Source of the DNA: Actinacidiphila guanduensis
Lineage (GTDB): Bacteria; Actinomycetota; Actinomycetes; Streptomycetales; Streptomycetaceae
Assembly (NCBI RefSeq): GCF_900103985.1
Contig: NZ_FNIE01000001.1
Span: forward strand, 634,466-698,465
Direction of reading: 5' to 3'
Length of the DNA: 64,000 nt
Below are positions 34,541-43,653 of the stretch, piece by piece. Position numbers and translations under genes: made by a program. Under the pieces are notes generated by a model. The model saw nothing but the letters and a program-made list of their open reading frames with translations, was not told the DNA's origin and ran no database searches. Each line of letters opens with the position of its first letter. Position 1 is the stretch's first letter.

Positions 34541-36715
34541 TCAGTCCGCGGCCGCGCCGGTGAGGACGAAGTGGTCGATGTTGTACCAGGCCGTGTCGCC
34601 GCTGCCCACGGACACCCCTACGGTGTTGAGGCCGGCCGACAGGTGCACCGCGATGGTGGCGTCGGCCCACGTGTCCCAGCTCCCGGTCAGGGGCAACTGG
34701 ATCTGCCCCTGGGGAGTTCCGTCGGCCGAGACCGTCGCCGTCCGGGTGGTGGCGGGCCCGCTCGGGCCGGCCGAGTACCGCACGTCGAAGGTGTACGTCC
34801 CCGCGGCCGGTACGGAGAACTGCTGGCTGACGCCCGGGCCCGTGCTGGTCAGGCAGGCGACGAACCCGGTTCCGGTGCTGCCCGGGTGGTCGTCGGCGAA
34901 GCACGCGCCGCCGGTCAGGTTCCCGGTCTCGGCCTCGCACACGTCGCCGATCCCGCACGGGACCGTCAGATCGGCGGAGTTCTGGGCCGTCACCGGCCCG
35001 TCGGGGGTCACCGCCGTGGCGCTGCCCGTGAAGCGGTAGCCGACCCTGGCCGCCGTCGCCGGCACGGACACCTCGTAGGTGGCGGTCGTCGAGGCGCCCG
35101 GCGGGAGACTCCCGACCGGGGGGCACACCGGCCGTGTGGTGCCCTTGCAGGTGACAGTGAGGCCGGCGGCGTCGGCGGGATCCGACGAGGAGACGGCGAG
35201 CTTCGTCCGGACGGCCCGGTCGGTGACTCCGCTCCCGTTGGAGAAGGTCACCGGGATGTCGTAGGTGCCCGGGACCGACAGCGTGTCCGGAGCGGTGACT
35301 GTGACCTGCTGGGCGTCGTCCCAGGACAGGTAGACGCCGAAGGCGTCGTGCGCGGACTGGAAGGTGAAGGGCACGGTGACCGAGCCGCTCGCGGCGCTGA
35401 GGGTCTTGCTGTACACGACCTGCCGCGCGTAGAGCGGGCTCTGGTCCGGTATCCGGTAGACGGTCACATGGACGTTCCCGTGCCTGACCAGCCACGGTAC
35501 GGACGACAGTCCGGACAATGTCACCGAGGCCGGCCCGGTGTAGCCGTCCGAGTCGCCGATCATGGCGATCGCCCGTTTGTGCGTCCGGTCCTTCGCGGCG
35601 GAGATCGCGGTCGAGCCGACCTCGTGGGAGGTGGACACCAGCGTGCCGGTCATGTCGGCGTACGTGCGCATCGCCCACCAGTTGCCGTTCGGCGCCCATC
35701 CGGTGGCCGTCTGGGTGAGCAGCCCGGTCAGGTTCGGGATCTCGCAGCAGACCCAGTTGCCGCGCATCGCGGTCGAGTAGGAGGACTGGGCGAAGCGGGC
35801 CAGGTACCAGGCGGTCACGCCGGCGCTCTGGCGGTCGGCGGGCTGGTACTCGTTGGCCGACAGGGGCAGGTGCCCGAGCCCCGCGGCCTGCGCGTCGTCC
35901 TCGATGGCCTGGCCAACGGTCACCGGGTCGTCGACGTCGCCCTCGTCGTGGTTGCTCACCACGTCCGGCACGGTGTGCTCCGCATGGACGTGCGCGAACC
36001 AGGTCTGCCACTCCTGCGGCATCCGCTGCGGGGTGTAGGCGAAGGACGGCCCGACGATCTTCGCGTCGGGCGCCACCTTGCGGATGGTCCGGTAGGCGGT
36101 GTCCCACATCGCGAAGTACTGCGGCGTGTTGACGCCGGGGCCCCAGAAGAACGAGAACTCCGGCTCGTTCCAGATGTCGTAGGAGAAGTCGACGCCGGAC
36201 TTCTCCAGGGCCTTGATCGTCGTTGTGAGGAAGGTGACGTAGTTCGAGCAGTCGCCGTCGGCGCAGGGCCACTGCGTGTCCGCGGGCTCACCGGCGTTCG
36301 CGCCGTAGAGGTCGCTCAGGAGGACCTGGTACTGGAAGCCGGGCCCGTGCGCCTTCCGCAGCCGCTTCGCCTGGTCGACGATGGACGCGATGTCGGCCTT
36401 GGTGGCGCTTCCGTAACTGTAGTCGTCCTTGATCCAGCCGCCGGAGAACCATCCGCCGCCCCGGAACGCGTTGAGGTTCAAGGGCTTGAGGTACTGGTCG
36501 TCGGGCTGGCTGCCGTCCTGGCTCACGCCGTAGAGCACGCCCAGGCCCACCCCGTCCGCCGGGCCGGCGTTCGAGGACAGGTCGACGCCGAGCGCGCGGA
36601 CGCCCGGGGTGTCGGCGACGGCCGGCGAGCCGGGCACGCCGAGGAGCGGCAGCGCCAGTGCGACGGCGGCGGCTACGGCCGCGGCCCATCGGCGCGCGCG
36701 GGATCTCGCTCTCAT
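34541..36715 (-). CDS. Secreted clan GH-A glycoside hydrolase with NEW3-like and CBM6/35-like domains
   Basis: The 724-residue product has a signal peptide (AAAVAAAVALALPLLG), then a TIM-barrel domain (about 40-370) with YDIWNEPEF, acid/base Glu184 after Asn, and LSANEYQPADRQ, probable nucleophile Glu289: the NE pair of clan GH-A. A beta-sandwich follows (to about 460), then a NEW3-like domain (about 465-590) and a C-terminal CBM6/35-like module starting CEAETGNLTGG and containing TGSWDTWADA. The catalytic half is strongly similar to the gene at 58775-60607, which carries a ricin lectin instead. I cannot assign the GH family or glycan. An operator TCGAATCGATTCGA lies 37 bp upstream of the ATG, so it belongs to the LacI regulon. 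Confidence 0.8.
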   Translation of the reverse strand: MRARSRARRWAAAVAAAVALALPLLGVPGSPAVADTPGVRALGVDLSSNAGPADGVGLGVLYGVSQDGSQPDDQYLKPLNLNAFRGGGWFSGGWIKDDYSYGSATKADIASIVDQAKRLRKAHGPGFQYQVLLSDLYGANAGEPADTQWPCADGDCSNYVTFLTTTIKALEKSGVDFSYDIWNEPEFSFFWGPGVNTPQYFAMWDTAYRTIRKVAPDAKIVGPSFAYTPQRMPQEWQTWFAHVHAEHTVPDVVSNHDEGDVDDPVTVGQAIEDDAQAAGLGHLPLSANEYQPADRQSAGVTAWYLARFAQSSYSTAMRGNWVCCEIPNLTGLLTQTATGWAPNGNWWAMRTYADMTGTLVSTSHEVGSTAISAAKDRTHKRAIAMIGDSDGYTGPASVTLSGLSSVPWLVRHGNVHVTVYRIPDQSPLYARQVVYSKTLSAASGSVTVPFTFQSAHDAFGVYLSWDDAQQVTVTAPDTLSVPGTYDIPVTFSNGSGVTDRAVRTKLAVSSSDPADAAGLTVTCKGTTRPVCPPVGSLPPGASTTATYEVSVPATAARVGYRFTGSATAVTPDGPVTAQNSADLTVPCGIGDVCEAETGNLTGGACFADDHPGSTGTGFVACLTSTGPGVSQQFSVPAAGTYTFDVRYSAGPSGPATTRTATVSADGTPQGQIQLPLTGSWDTWADATIAVHLSAGLNTVGVSVGSGDTAWYNIDHFVLTGAAAD

Positions 36716-36745
36716 CTCATCTGCTCCCAGTCTCCTTGTGGGTGA

Positions 36746-36759
36746 TCGAATCGATTCGA
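36746..36759. promoter_or_regulatory. LacI-type operator TCGAATCGATTCGA
   Basis: A perfect 14-bp palindrome in the 108-bp gap between the GH63-like and GH-A genes, centred 37 bp upstream of the GH-A ATG. It shares CGAAYCGRTTCG with sites at 41886, 42019 and 58564. Confidence 0.72.
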
Positions 36760-36823
36760 CACCGAAGCGACGCCGGTGCGACGCCGAATCCGGTGGTGAT
36801 CGACGGTGGTGCGGTGCAGGTGG

Positions 36824-38557
36824 TCAGGCGCGGGCCGTGCGCCGGCGGTGGTCGTCGGCGAGCAGCAGGTAGCAGCTGGCCGTCCACGTGTAGGCGCGGT
36901 CCCGCAGTCCGGCGCCGGTCAGGGCGTCGAAGTTCTCGGCGAAGCCGAACTTCTCGCACAGTGCCCGGAAGCGGCGGCTGATCTCGTCGGCGAGACCGGT
37001 GTGGCCGGCTCGCCGCAGGCCGTCCTCGATCAGGACCGTGGAGGGCGCCCAGATGGGGCCGCGCCAGTAGCCGTCGGACTCGTAATGCGGCGAGTCGGGG
37101 TGTTCGGTGGCCAGGCCGTACGGCGTGAGGTGCCCGGCGATGCGTTCCGCCAGCCGGTCGCTCACCTCGCGGGGCAGCCGCTCCCCGAGCACGATGGGCA
37201 TCAGGTCCAGCAGGCTGCTGCTGGTGGACTGCTCGCCGGTGTGCGGGGACCGGCCCATGAACCTCTCCCCGGTCCACAACTGCTCGATCAGGGCGTCCTG
37301 CAGGGAGCCCGCTGTGCGCAGATGGGCTTCGGCCGCCTCGGACCGTCCCAGCAGATGCGCCAGATGGGACAGCTCGGCCAGCTGGAGGACGGTGAAGGCC
37401 GCGAGGTCGGCGGTGATCAGGACCCGTCGCGCGTCGAAGGTCGACGCGTTGTCCCAGCCGCTGTCGTTGCCGTGGTGGTAGTGGGGCAGGAGCCGGCCGG
37501 GCGCGCGCCGGGCGGTCAGCCAGAAATCCGTCCAGCGCGAGAGCCGGCCGTAGGTCTCGGCGAGTTCGGCTTCGTCGGGGAGCCGCGCGATCCGCTCGCG
37601 GAGCCGCCGCAACGTCCAGCCGTGGATAGGGGGCTTGACGAAGTTGTAGAGGATCTCCGAGTGGGTGATCGAGTCGGGAAGGGCGCCGGACTCGTCCTGG
37701 TGGTCGAAGGGGAGCCGGAACTGGTCCCACGCCAGGGCGGGCATGCCGGGTGCCAGCGCGAGCGCGTTGAAGCAGTGGTCCCAGCTCCAGACCTTGTCCA
37801 TCCAGTGCTTGGACATCAGCACGGCCGGTCTGCCGACGAAGCCCGAGGGCCGGACGGTGGCCGACCACAGCACGTAGGCCGCCAGCTCAGCCGCGGGGGC
37901 GTCCTCGGCCGCGTCCCCGGCCACCGCTTCGGCGAACTCGCGGAACGCGAGGGCGCTGCCGGCCGCCGCGGTCGGGAAGTCCGCCGCGGGCGCGTACGGC
38001 GGACGGGCGCTGTCGATCTCCTCGATCACCGCCTCCCATCCGTCCGGGCCCGAGAGGGTGACTCCCCTGGTGACCGCCCGCAGCCCCTCGGCCCCGGTCT
38101 GGGTGACGACGGACCGGCCCAAGGGGGTGACCCGGTACCGGCGACCGGTCTCGTAGGACGTGAACTGGTAGGAGCCGTCGACGGGGTCGCGGTAGAAGTA
38201 GGTCCCGCTGAAGGGCGTCAGCTCCTCGGCGGCCGGGGAGATCAGCAGGTCCAGTCCCTCGCCGCGGACCCGGACGGTGTCGGCGCCCTCGTAGACCATC
38301 TCGACCCGTCCCGGGTCACCGATCCAGGCCAGCCGGGAGGGCGTCGCCTCCCAGGCCGTTTCCGCGCGTTCGCCGTTCGCGGGCCGCAGGGGGACGAGCC
38401 GCAGGACGGGGTGCATCCCATTCTTGTGGGAGACGAGGTGCAGATCGGCGGCTCTGACGTGCTGGGCGAGGACGGGCGAGATGTTGAACCAGGAGCCGTG
38501 GAAGCTGAAGGGTATGTCGTCGATGGAGTACGTGCAGCCGGTGGACGTGACGGACAT
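36824..38557 (-). CDS. Cytoplasmic GH63/MGH-like (alpha/alpha)6-barrel glycosidase
   Basis: The 577-residue protein has no signal peptide. After an N-terminal beta-sandwich (about 1-190) comes an (alpha/alpha)6 toroid with motifs typical of GH63-type glucosidases: WMDKVWSWDHCFNALAL, FDHQDESGALPDSI, HHGNDSGWDN, and near the C-terminus YESDGYWRGPIWAPSTVLIEDGL. These define the active-site Asp/Glu positions of GH63 and related mannosylglycerate or glucosylglycerate hydrolases. It probably degrades the imported oligosaccharide. It is the fourth gene of the importer transcript (59 bp after the permease), upstream of the secreted GH-A gene. Start ATG 38557 has only a weak ribosome site. Confidence 0.78.
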   Translation of the reverse strand: MSVTSTGCTYSIDDIPFSFHGSWFNISPVLAQHVRAADLHLVSHKNGMHPVLRLVPLRPANGERAETAWEATPSRLAWIGDPGRVEMVYEGADTVRVRGEGLDLLISPAAEELTPFSGTYFYRDPVDGSYQFTSYETGRRYRVTPLGRSVVTQTGAEGLRAVTRGVTLSGPDGWEAVIEEIDSARPPYAPAADFPTAAAGSALAFREFAEAVAGDAAEDAPAAELAAYVLWSATVRPSGFVGRPAVLMSKHWMDKVWSWDHCFNALALAPGMPALAWDQFRLPFDHQDESGALPDSITHSEILYNFVKPPIHGWTLRRLRERIARLPDEAELAETYGRLSRWTDFWLTARRAPGRLLPHYHHGNDSGWDNASTFDARRVLITADLAAFTVLQLAELSHLAHLLGRSEAAEAHLRTAGSLQDALIEQLWTGERFMGRSPHTGEQSTSSSLLDLMPIVLGERLPREVSDRLAERIAGHLTPYGLATEHPDSPHYESDGYWRGPIWAPSTVLIEDGLRRAGHTGLADEISRRFRALCEKFGFAENFDALTGAGLRDRAYTWTASCYLLLADDHRRRTARA

Positions 38558-38616
38558 CGGTGGGGGCTCGATCCTTTGGTGTGGCGGGGCGGCGGAGTGC
38601 GCTGGTCCGGCGTGGC

Positions 38617-39498
38617 TCAGTCCTTGACGGCGCCGGCGGCCACACCGGCGGCGACATAGCGCTGGGCGAGGACGAGGATCAGAGCCGCGGGGATCGACGC
38701 GACCACCGCGGTCGCCATGATCGCGTTCCACTCCTGGTTGTTGTTGCCGATGTAGTGGTAGATGCCGAGCGTGATGGGCTCGTGCGCGCCCCCGCCGTCC
38801 AGGGTGCTGGCGAAGACGAAGTCGGACCACGACCAGAGGAAGGCGAACAGGGAGACCGTCACGATCGCGTTGCGGCTCATCGGCAGCACGATGGACCAGA
38901 AGGTGCGGATGGTCCCGGCGCCGTCGGTCCTGGCCGCCTGCAGCAGCTCGCCGGGGATTCCGGCCATGAAGGCGGTGAAGATCAGGACGGCGAAGGGCAC
39001 GGCGAGGGTGGAGTCGGCGACGATCAGGCCGGGGACCGACTGCAGGAAACCGAGGGTGAGGTAGATGGCGTAGAAGCCCATCGCCATGATGATGCCGGGG
39101 ATCATCTGGGCGGCCAGCATCAGGAAGCCGACGACGCCGCCCGCGTACGGCCGCAGCTTCGCCAGCGCGAATCCCGCGGGGGCGGCCAGGACCACGGTGA
39201 CCGCCACCGTGCCCAGTCCGATCGCCCGGCTGGTGCCGAGGTAGGGCAGTTGTTGGTCGAGGACCAGCCGGTAGCCGTGCAGGGTGCCATGTGTGGGGAA
39301 CAGGTCCGGCGGGGACTTGCGCATGTCCTGGTCCCGGGTGAAGGACACGTTGATCATCCAGTAGACGGGGAAGAGCATCACGGCGGTGAGGACCAGCCCC
39401 ACGGCGGTCTTCCACCAGGTCCTGCGGCCTTGCCGCTTGCGGGTCCACCGCGGCACGACGGCGGGCGGGCGGGTGCCAACGTGGCTGTGGGCGCTCAT
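38617..39498 (-). CDS. Carbohydrate ABC importer permease (MalG type)
   Basis: The 293-residue membrane protein has six hydrophobic segments and the EAA loop as LLQAARTDGAGTIRTFWSIVLPM, the ATPase-contact signature of MalG-like permeases, and ends in the typical GAVKD. Start ATG 39498 overlaps the upstream permease stop by 4 nt (ATGA), indicating translational coupling. It forms the channel with the MalF-type protein. No ATP-binding subunit is encoded in the cluster; Streptomyces sugar importers often share MsiK. Confidence 0.9.
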   Translation of the reverse strand: MSAHSHVGTRPPAVVPRWTRKRQGRRTWWKTAVGLVLTAVMLFPVYWMINVSFTRDQDMRKSPPDLFPTHGTLHGYRLVLDQQLPYLGTSRAIGLGTVAVTVVLAAPAGFALAKLRPYAGGVVGFLMLAAQMIPGIIMAMGFYAIYLTLGFLQSVPGLIVADSTLAVPFAVLIFTAFMAGIPGELLQAARTDGAGTIRTFWSIVLPMSRNAIVTVSLFAFLWSWSDFVFASTLDGGGAHEPITLGIYHYIGNNNQEWNAIMATAVVASIPAALILVLAQRYVAAGVAAGAVKD

Positions 39499-40484
39499 GA
39501 ACTCATCTGCTTTCGCTGGGCGCGGATGTACACCAGGCCGAAGGCCAGAGCGATGACGACGAGGATGTTGCCGACGGCGGCGCCGGGGCCGAACTGGGGA
39601 AGGAGGGTGCCGAAGCCCAGCCGGTAGGACCATGTCGCGAAGGTGGTCGAGGAGTCGCTGGGCCCGCCCTTGGTCATGATCCAGATGATGTCGAAGACCT
39701 TGAGCGTGTAGACGAGTCCGAGGAGCAGGGTGACGGCGGAGACGGGGCGCAGGAGCGGGAAGGTGACCTTCCAGAAGCGCTGCCAGGCGTTCGCCCCGTC
39801 GAGGGCCGCCGCCTCGTACAGGGTGGCCGGGATGGCCTGCAGGCCGCTGTGGAGCAGCACCAGGTTGAAGGGGATCCCGATCCAGATGTTGGCGATGATC
39901 ACCGAGGCCAGCGACCAGCTGGGCGAGGTGAGCCAGTTCACCGGCCCGATGCCGGCCCAGCCGAGTGTCGAGTTGACGATGCCCGAGTCGCTGTTGAGCA
40001 TCCAGGACCAGGTGGACGCCGACACGATCAGCGGTAGGAGCCACGGGACGAGGAAGAGGGCGCGCAGGGTCGTGGAGAGCCTGAAGTGCTGCGAGAAGAA
40101 CACCGCGAGGGCCAGGCCCGCCGCGTACTGGAAGAGCAGCGAGACCGCCGTGAAGACCACCGTGTGTTCGAGGGCCGGGGCGAAGGTCGGGTCGCGGAAG
40201 ACCGTGCGGTAGTTGCCGAGTCCGGTGAAGGGCGCGCCGCCCTGCACGAAGGAGCGCACGGTGTAGTCGCGCAGGGACAGGTCGATGTTCCGGTAGAGCG
40301 GATAGGCGTAGAAGAGGCCGAGGTAGGCGACGACGGGTGCGAGGAACCCCCAGGCCGCCCACTGCGGGGAACGCGGCCTGCGCGGTGTTCCCCGCCCGGT
40401 GCCGGCCGGGTCGCGGCGGGGCTTCGCGGGCCCGTCGCCGCCGGGCGCCGCGGAGGCGTCCGGCATCTGTGCGGTGGTGTTCAT
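39495..40484 (-). CDS. Carbohydrate ABC importer permease (MalF type)
   Basis: The 329-residue protein has a Pro/Arg-rich cytoplasmic N-terminus, about six transmembrane segments and the EAA loop TLYEAAALDGANAWQRFWKVTFPLL. MalF-type proteins pair with MalG-type partners to move oligosaccharides. Start ATG 40484 (MNTTAQMPD) lies 64 bp downstream of the binding-protein gene; the longer frame overlaps that gene. It is cotranscribed with the downstream permease. Confidence 0.9.
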   Translation of the reverse strand: MNTTAQMPDASAAPGGDGPAKPRRDPAGTGRGTPRRPRSPQWAAWGFLAPVVAYLGLFYAYPLYRNIDLSLRDYTVRSFVQGGAPFTGLGNYRTVFRDPTFAPALEHTVVFTAVSLLFQYAAGLALAVFFSQHFRLSTTLRALFLVPWLLPLIVSASTWSWMLNSDSGIVNSTLGWAGIGPVNWLTSPSWSLASVIIANIWIGIPFNLVLLHSGLQAIPATLYEAAALDGANAWQRFWKVTFPLLRPVSAVTLLLGLVYTLKVFDIIWIMTKGGPSDSSTTFATWSYRLGFGTLLPQFGPGAAVGNILVVIALAFGLVYIRAQRKQMSS

Positions 40485-40548
40485 GGGTGGTCTGGTCCTT
40501 CGGTGAACAGGCCCTGGACGCTGACGGGCCGGGCCCCGGAGCACGGCG

Positions 40549-41793
40549 CTACCGGGCGGCGGACTGGGCGGCGGACAGGGCGTCCTTCGGCGACTTGGAC
40601 CCGGTCAGGGCCGCCTGCACCGCGTCCCAGAGCTGCTCGGAGATCTTCGGGTACTTCGTGCCCAGGTTGTCGCTGGTGCGGCCCTTGGCCGCGTGGACCG
40701 CCTGCACCCACACCTTCAGCGCGGGATCGGCCGCGACCTGCTGGTCCTGGACCGCGGTGGTGGGGGCCACGTAGGACAGCGTGGTGTCGGTGGCGAGCAG
40801 GTTCTTCGCGTCGGTCAGGCAGGACACGATCGCGTCCGAGGTGCTGTACCGGCCGGTGTCCTTCTGGGTGGGGACGGTGACGAACTCGCCCCCGGTCGGG
40901 GCCGGCGCGGTCCCTCCGGAGGCTGCGGGGATGGCGATCGTCCCGTAGCCGAAGCCGGCCTTCTTGGCGTTGGCCAGTTGCCAGGTGCCGTTCTCGGCGA
41001 AGGCGTACTGGCCGGTGGCGAACTCCTGCCAGCTGGTCGTCTGGGTGTTGTTGATCACCGAGTTGGGCGCGTACCCCTTTTTCAGCCAGTCCTTCCACAG
41101 CGTGACCGCCGAGACGGCCCGCGCCGACGCGAGGTCGGTCAGCTGTGCTCCCGCGCCCCAGAACCACGGCAGGAACTGGAAGCTGCCCTCCTCGGTGCCG
41201 ATCGCGGAGAAGGTGATGCCCTTCTTGCCCGCGGCCTTCACCTTGGCCAGTGCGGCGGTCAGCGAGGCCCAGTCGGTGATCGACGCCGGGGCGACGCCGG
41301 CGGCCTTCAGGATGTCCTTGTTGTAGTACAGCGCCAGGGTGTTGGCGCCGATGGGTATGCCGTAGCTCTTGCCGCCGAGCTGCCCCGCGGCCAGGAGGTT
41401 CGGCTCCACCTGCGAGGTGTCGATCTTGTTCTCGGCCGTGCTGGTGAGGACACCGGCGTCGGCGAGGGTGGACACGACGGGGTTGTCCACGACCAGGACG
41501 TCCGGCGGGTTTCCCTGCTGCGCGGCGAGCAGGGTCTTGTTGGTCAGGTCGGTCGTGTCGAACGCGGTGCGCTTGATCTTCACACCGGCCCGGGTGCCGC
41601 AGCTGTCGAGCAGCTTGGCCCAGTCCGAGCTGCCGTCGAACTGCGGGTAGGGGTCCCAGACGGTGTAGGTGCCGCTGCCTCCCGCCGAACCGGAGGACCC
41701 GCCGGAGGACGACGATCCGCACGCCGCGGCGGTGGACGCCGCCACCACGACCGCCAGTGACAGGGCGATCCGCCGTCGAGTGGTTCTGCTCAT
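40549..41793 (-). CDS. Extracellular sugar-binding lipoprotein of an ABC importer (family 1)
   Basis: The 414-residue protein has a lipoprotein signal with lipobox STAAAC (Cys25), a Ser/Gly linker, then a family-1 solute-binding fold: GTYTVWDPYP, NPPDVLVVDNPVVSTLADAG, IPIGANTLALYYNKDIL and the TWQLANAKK region. It would bind an oligosaccharide outside the membrane. The ribosome site is GGAGA. It is the first gene of the minus-strand operon, and a LacI-type operator (41886-41899) lies about 100 bp upstream. Confidence 0.9.
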   Translation of the reverse strand: MSRTTRRRIALSLAVVVAASTAAACGSSSSGGSSGSAGGSGTYTVWDPYPQFDGSSDWAKLLDSCGTRAGVKIKRTAFDTTDLTNKTLLAAQQGNPPDVLVVDNPVVSTLADAGVLTSTAENKIDTSQVEPNLLAAGQLGGKSYGIPIGANTLALYYNKDILKAAGVAPASITDWASLTAALAKVKAAGKKGITFSAIGTEEGSFQFLPWFWGAGAQLTDLASARAVSAVTLWKDWLKKGYAPNSVINNTQTTSWQEFATGQYAFAENGTWQLANAKKAGFGYGTIAIPAASGGTAPAPTGGEFVTVPTQKDTGRYSTSDAIVSCLTDAKNLLATDTTLSYVAPTTAVQDQQVAADPALKVWVQAVHAAKGRTSDNLGTKYPKISEQLWDAVQAALTGSKSPKDALSAAQSAAR

Positions 41794-41885
41794 GGCACCC
41801 GTCTCCTTCGGTTGGGCTGCCGCCCCGGCCCGCCGGGGCTTCTGACACGCCGTCCATTGATGCGGTGGTGTTGCCCATCGGTTAC

Positions 41886-41899
41886 GCGAATCGGTTCGA
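41886..41899. promoter_or_regulatory. LacI-type operator GCGAATCGGTTCGA (importer promoter)
   Basis: Near-palindromic 14-mer upstream of the sugar-binding protein gene, identical base for base to the site at 58564-58577 upstream of the second GH-A gene 16.7 kb away. It lies in the 283-bp spacer divergent with the lacI gene. Confidence 0.75.
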
Positions 41900-42018
41900 C
41901 CGCGAACCTAGGGCGAACGCCAACTCCCGTCAAGACTGCTGCCTGCACCAGTCCGCACCATCTGCACCCGAGCCCGACAGCACCTCTCACCACGGGGCGG
42001 TCCGTGGGGCCACGCCAG

Positions 42019-42032
42019 GCGAACCGGTTCGC
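42019..42032. promoter_or_regulatory. LacI-type operator GCGAACCGGTTCGC (lacI autoregulation)
   Basis: Perfect palindrome centred 51 bp upstream of the lacI ATG and just ahead of a possible -10 box TACGAT (42040-42045). It is the most symmetrical member of the CGAAYCGRTTCG set and fits autorepression. Confidence 0.72.
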
Positions 42033-42076
42033 GAGAGGTACGATGACCAGGTGCGGGTGACGTTCTGAGGAGTTGC

Positions 42077-43129
42077 ATGAACATCGGGGAGATCGCGCGG
42101 CGGGCCGGGGTGTCGCGCAGCACGGTGTCGTACTCGCTCAGCGGCAAGCGGCCGGTGGCGCCCACCACCCGCAAGCGCATCCAGGACGTGATCGACGAGT
42201 TGGGGTACCGGCCGAACGCCACCGCCCGGGCGCTCAAGGAAGGCCGCACGCGGACGATCGGCCTGGTCATTCCGCCGGCCGGCAACCGGCTGAACCACAT
42301 GCAGCTGGACTTCGTCGCGAGCGTGGTCGACGCCGCGGCACGCGCCGACCTGGACGTGCTGCTGTCGCCGTCCGGGGGCGACCACGACAAGTCGTTCGAG
42401 CGGCTGATCTCCGAGCGCCGCGTGGACGGCGTGATCCTGATGGAGATCCGCGTCGAGGACGCCCGCGTGGGCAGGCTCCAGCAGGCCCGGCTGCCGTTCG
42501 TCGGCATCGGCCACACGGCCGGCGACGAGGAGATGTGCTGGATCGACGTCGACTACGCCGGGCTCATCCGCCATACGGTGCGCCACCTGGCCGATCTGGG
42601 CCACCGCAAGGTGGCCCTGGTGAACCGCTCGCCCGAACTCGTGGCCGCGGGGTACGGCCCGGCGCTCCGGGCGGCGGAGGGCTTCGCCGCCGCGACCGCG
42701 GAGCGCGGCGTGACGGGCATCGACGTCCCGTGCGGCGACGACGCCCGCTCCGGGCAGGACCTGCTCGCCGCGCTCCTGGACGCGCACCCGGACCTCACGG
42801 CCCTGACCACCATCAACGAGGCCGCGCTGCCGGGTATCCAGCGGGCTCTGGACGACGCCGGTCTCGTCGTGCCGCAGGACTTCTCGGTGACGGGGGTGGC
42901 CGCCACGCTGTGGGCCGAGGACTTCCGCCCGCCGCTCACCGCGGCGGACGTGCCGGCGCTGGACATGGGCGACAAGGCCGTGGCGCTGCTGGTCGAGCGC
43001 ATCGCGTCGCCGTCGACTCCCCCGCGGCACATCCTCCTCGCCCCGCCGGTCTCGCTCCGTTCCAGCACCGGAGCCGCACCCGCCCACCGGGCCGCGCCGG
43101 CCGAAAAGGCCGCCGCCACGCGGAGCTAG
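42077..43129 (+). CDS. LacI-family repressor of the oligosaccharide importer regulon
   Basis: The 350-residue protein starts MNIGEIARRAGVSRSTVSYSLSGKRPV, the LacI headpiece, with hinge helix LGYRPNATARALKEGRT, followed by a periplasmic-binding-protein-like sensor domain (TIGLVIPPAGN to VPALDMGDKAVALLVERI). The ATG follows TGAGGAG. It is divergent from the binding-protein gene; both promoters carry a CGAAYCGRTTCG palindrome. The recognition helix STVSYSL belongs to the class binding CG-centred palindromes. The last 25 residues are Ala/Pro-rich. Probable targets in the window are the importer, both GH-A genes and itself. Confidence 0.9.
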   Translation: MNIGEIARRAGVSRSTVSYSLSGKRPVAPTTRKRIQDVIDELGYRPNATARALKEGRTRTIGLVIPPAGNRLNHMQLDFVASVVDAAARADLDVLLSPSGGDHDKSFERLISERRVDGVILMEIRVEDARVGRLQQARLPFVGIGHTAGDEEMCWIDVDYAGLIRHTVRHLADLGHRKVALVNRSPELVAAGYGPALRAAEGFAAATAERGVTGIDVPCGDDARSGQDLLAALLDAHPDLTALTTINEAALPGIQRALDDAGLVVPQDFSVTGVAATLWAEDFRPPLTAADVPALDMGDKAVALLVERIASPSTPPRHILLAPPVSLRSSTGAAPAHRAAPAEKAAATRS

Positions 43130-43317
43130 GGCGGTTTCGCGTACGGGGCCCGGACGCCCTGCCGCATCGCGGCCGCCGCAGCCCGGCGCCGCGGGGAAGC
43201 CCGCCGACTGCCGTGCCGTACGGGGCTCTTGACACCGCCCGCGGCCGGGAGCACCGTGGTGGCCGGTCATCCCATGTATCCGCGCCAGAAGCACGAATTC
43301 TGTTCCGCACCACGGAA

Positions 43318-43329
43318 GTGAGCGCTAAC
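43318..43329. promoter_or_regulatory. LacI-type operator GTGAGCGCTAAC upstream of the fucosidase gene
   Basis: An AGCGCT-centred near palindrome, the classical LacI-family core (TGTTAGCGCTAACA), lies 325 bp before the GH29 start. Its sequence class differs from the CGAAYCGRTTCG sites, so another regulator is likely. The rest of the 43130-43653 gap holds nothing I can assign. Confidence 0.45.
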
Positions 43330-43653
43330 AATCGGAGGTGCCGACCGGTTGACACCCGTACGCACGCGTCCCACCGTCCACCCGGACGGGACACCCTGAA
43401 CAAGGCTTCACCGATCCGACGCTCCAGGTGCACGTACCGCATGACCTGTGTATTCACGGCGCAGGCCGACCGCTGCTGACAGGCGCGCACTCCCCTGCGC
43501 TCCGGGCAGGGTCGGCTCGGCCGGAAAGTGCGCGCTCTCATCGAGGCCGTCGCGCTGCCGGGAGCCCGATACGCAGACATCCCCCCACATGCAAGGAGAG
43601 CCGGCGCGCCCCTGCGGGTGCGGGGCCCTCCGCTGCTGCCAACGGAGGCCAGC

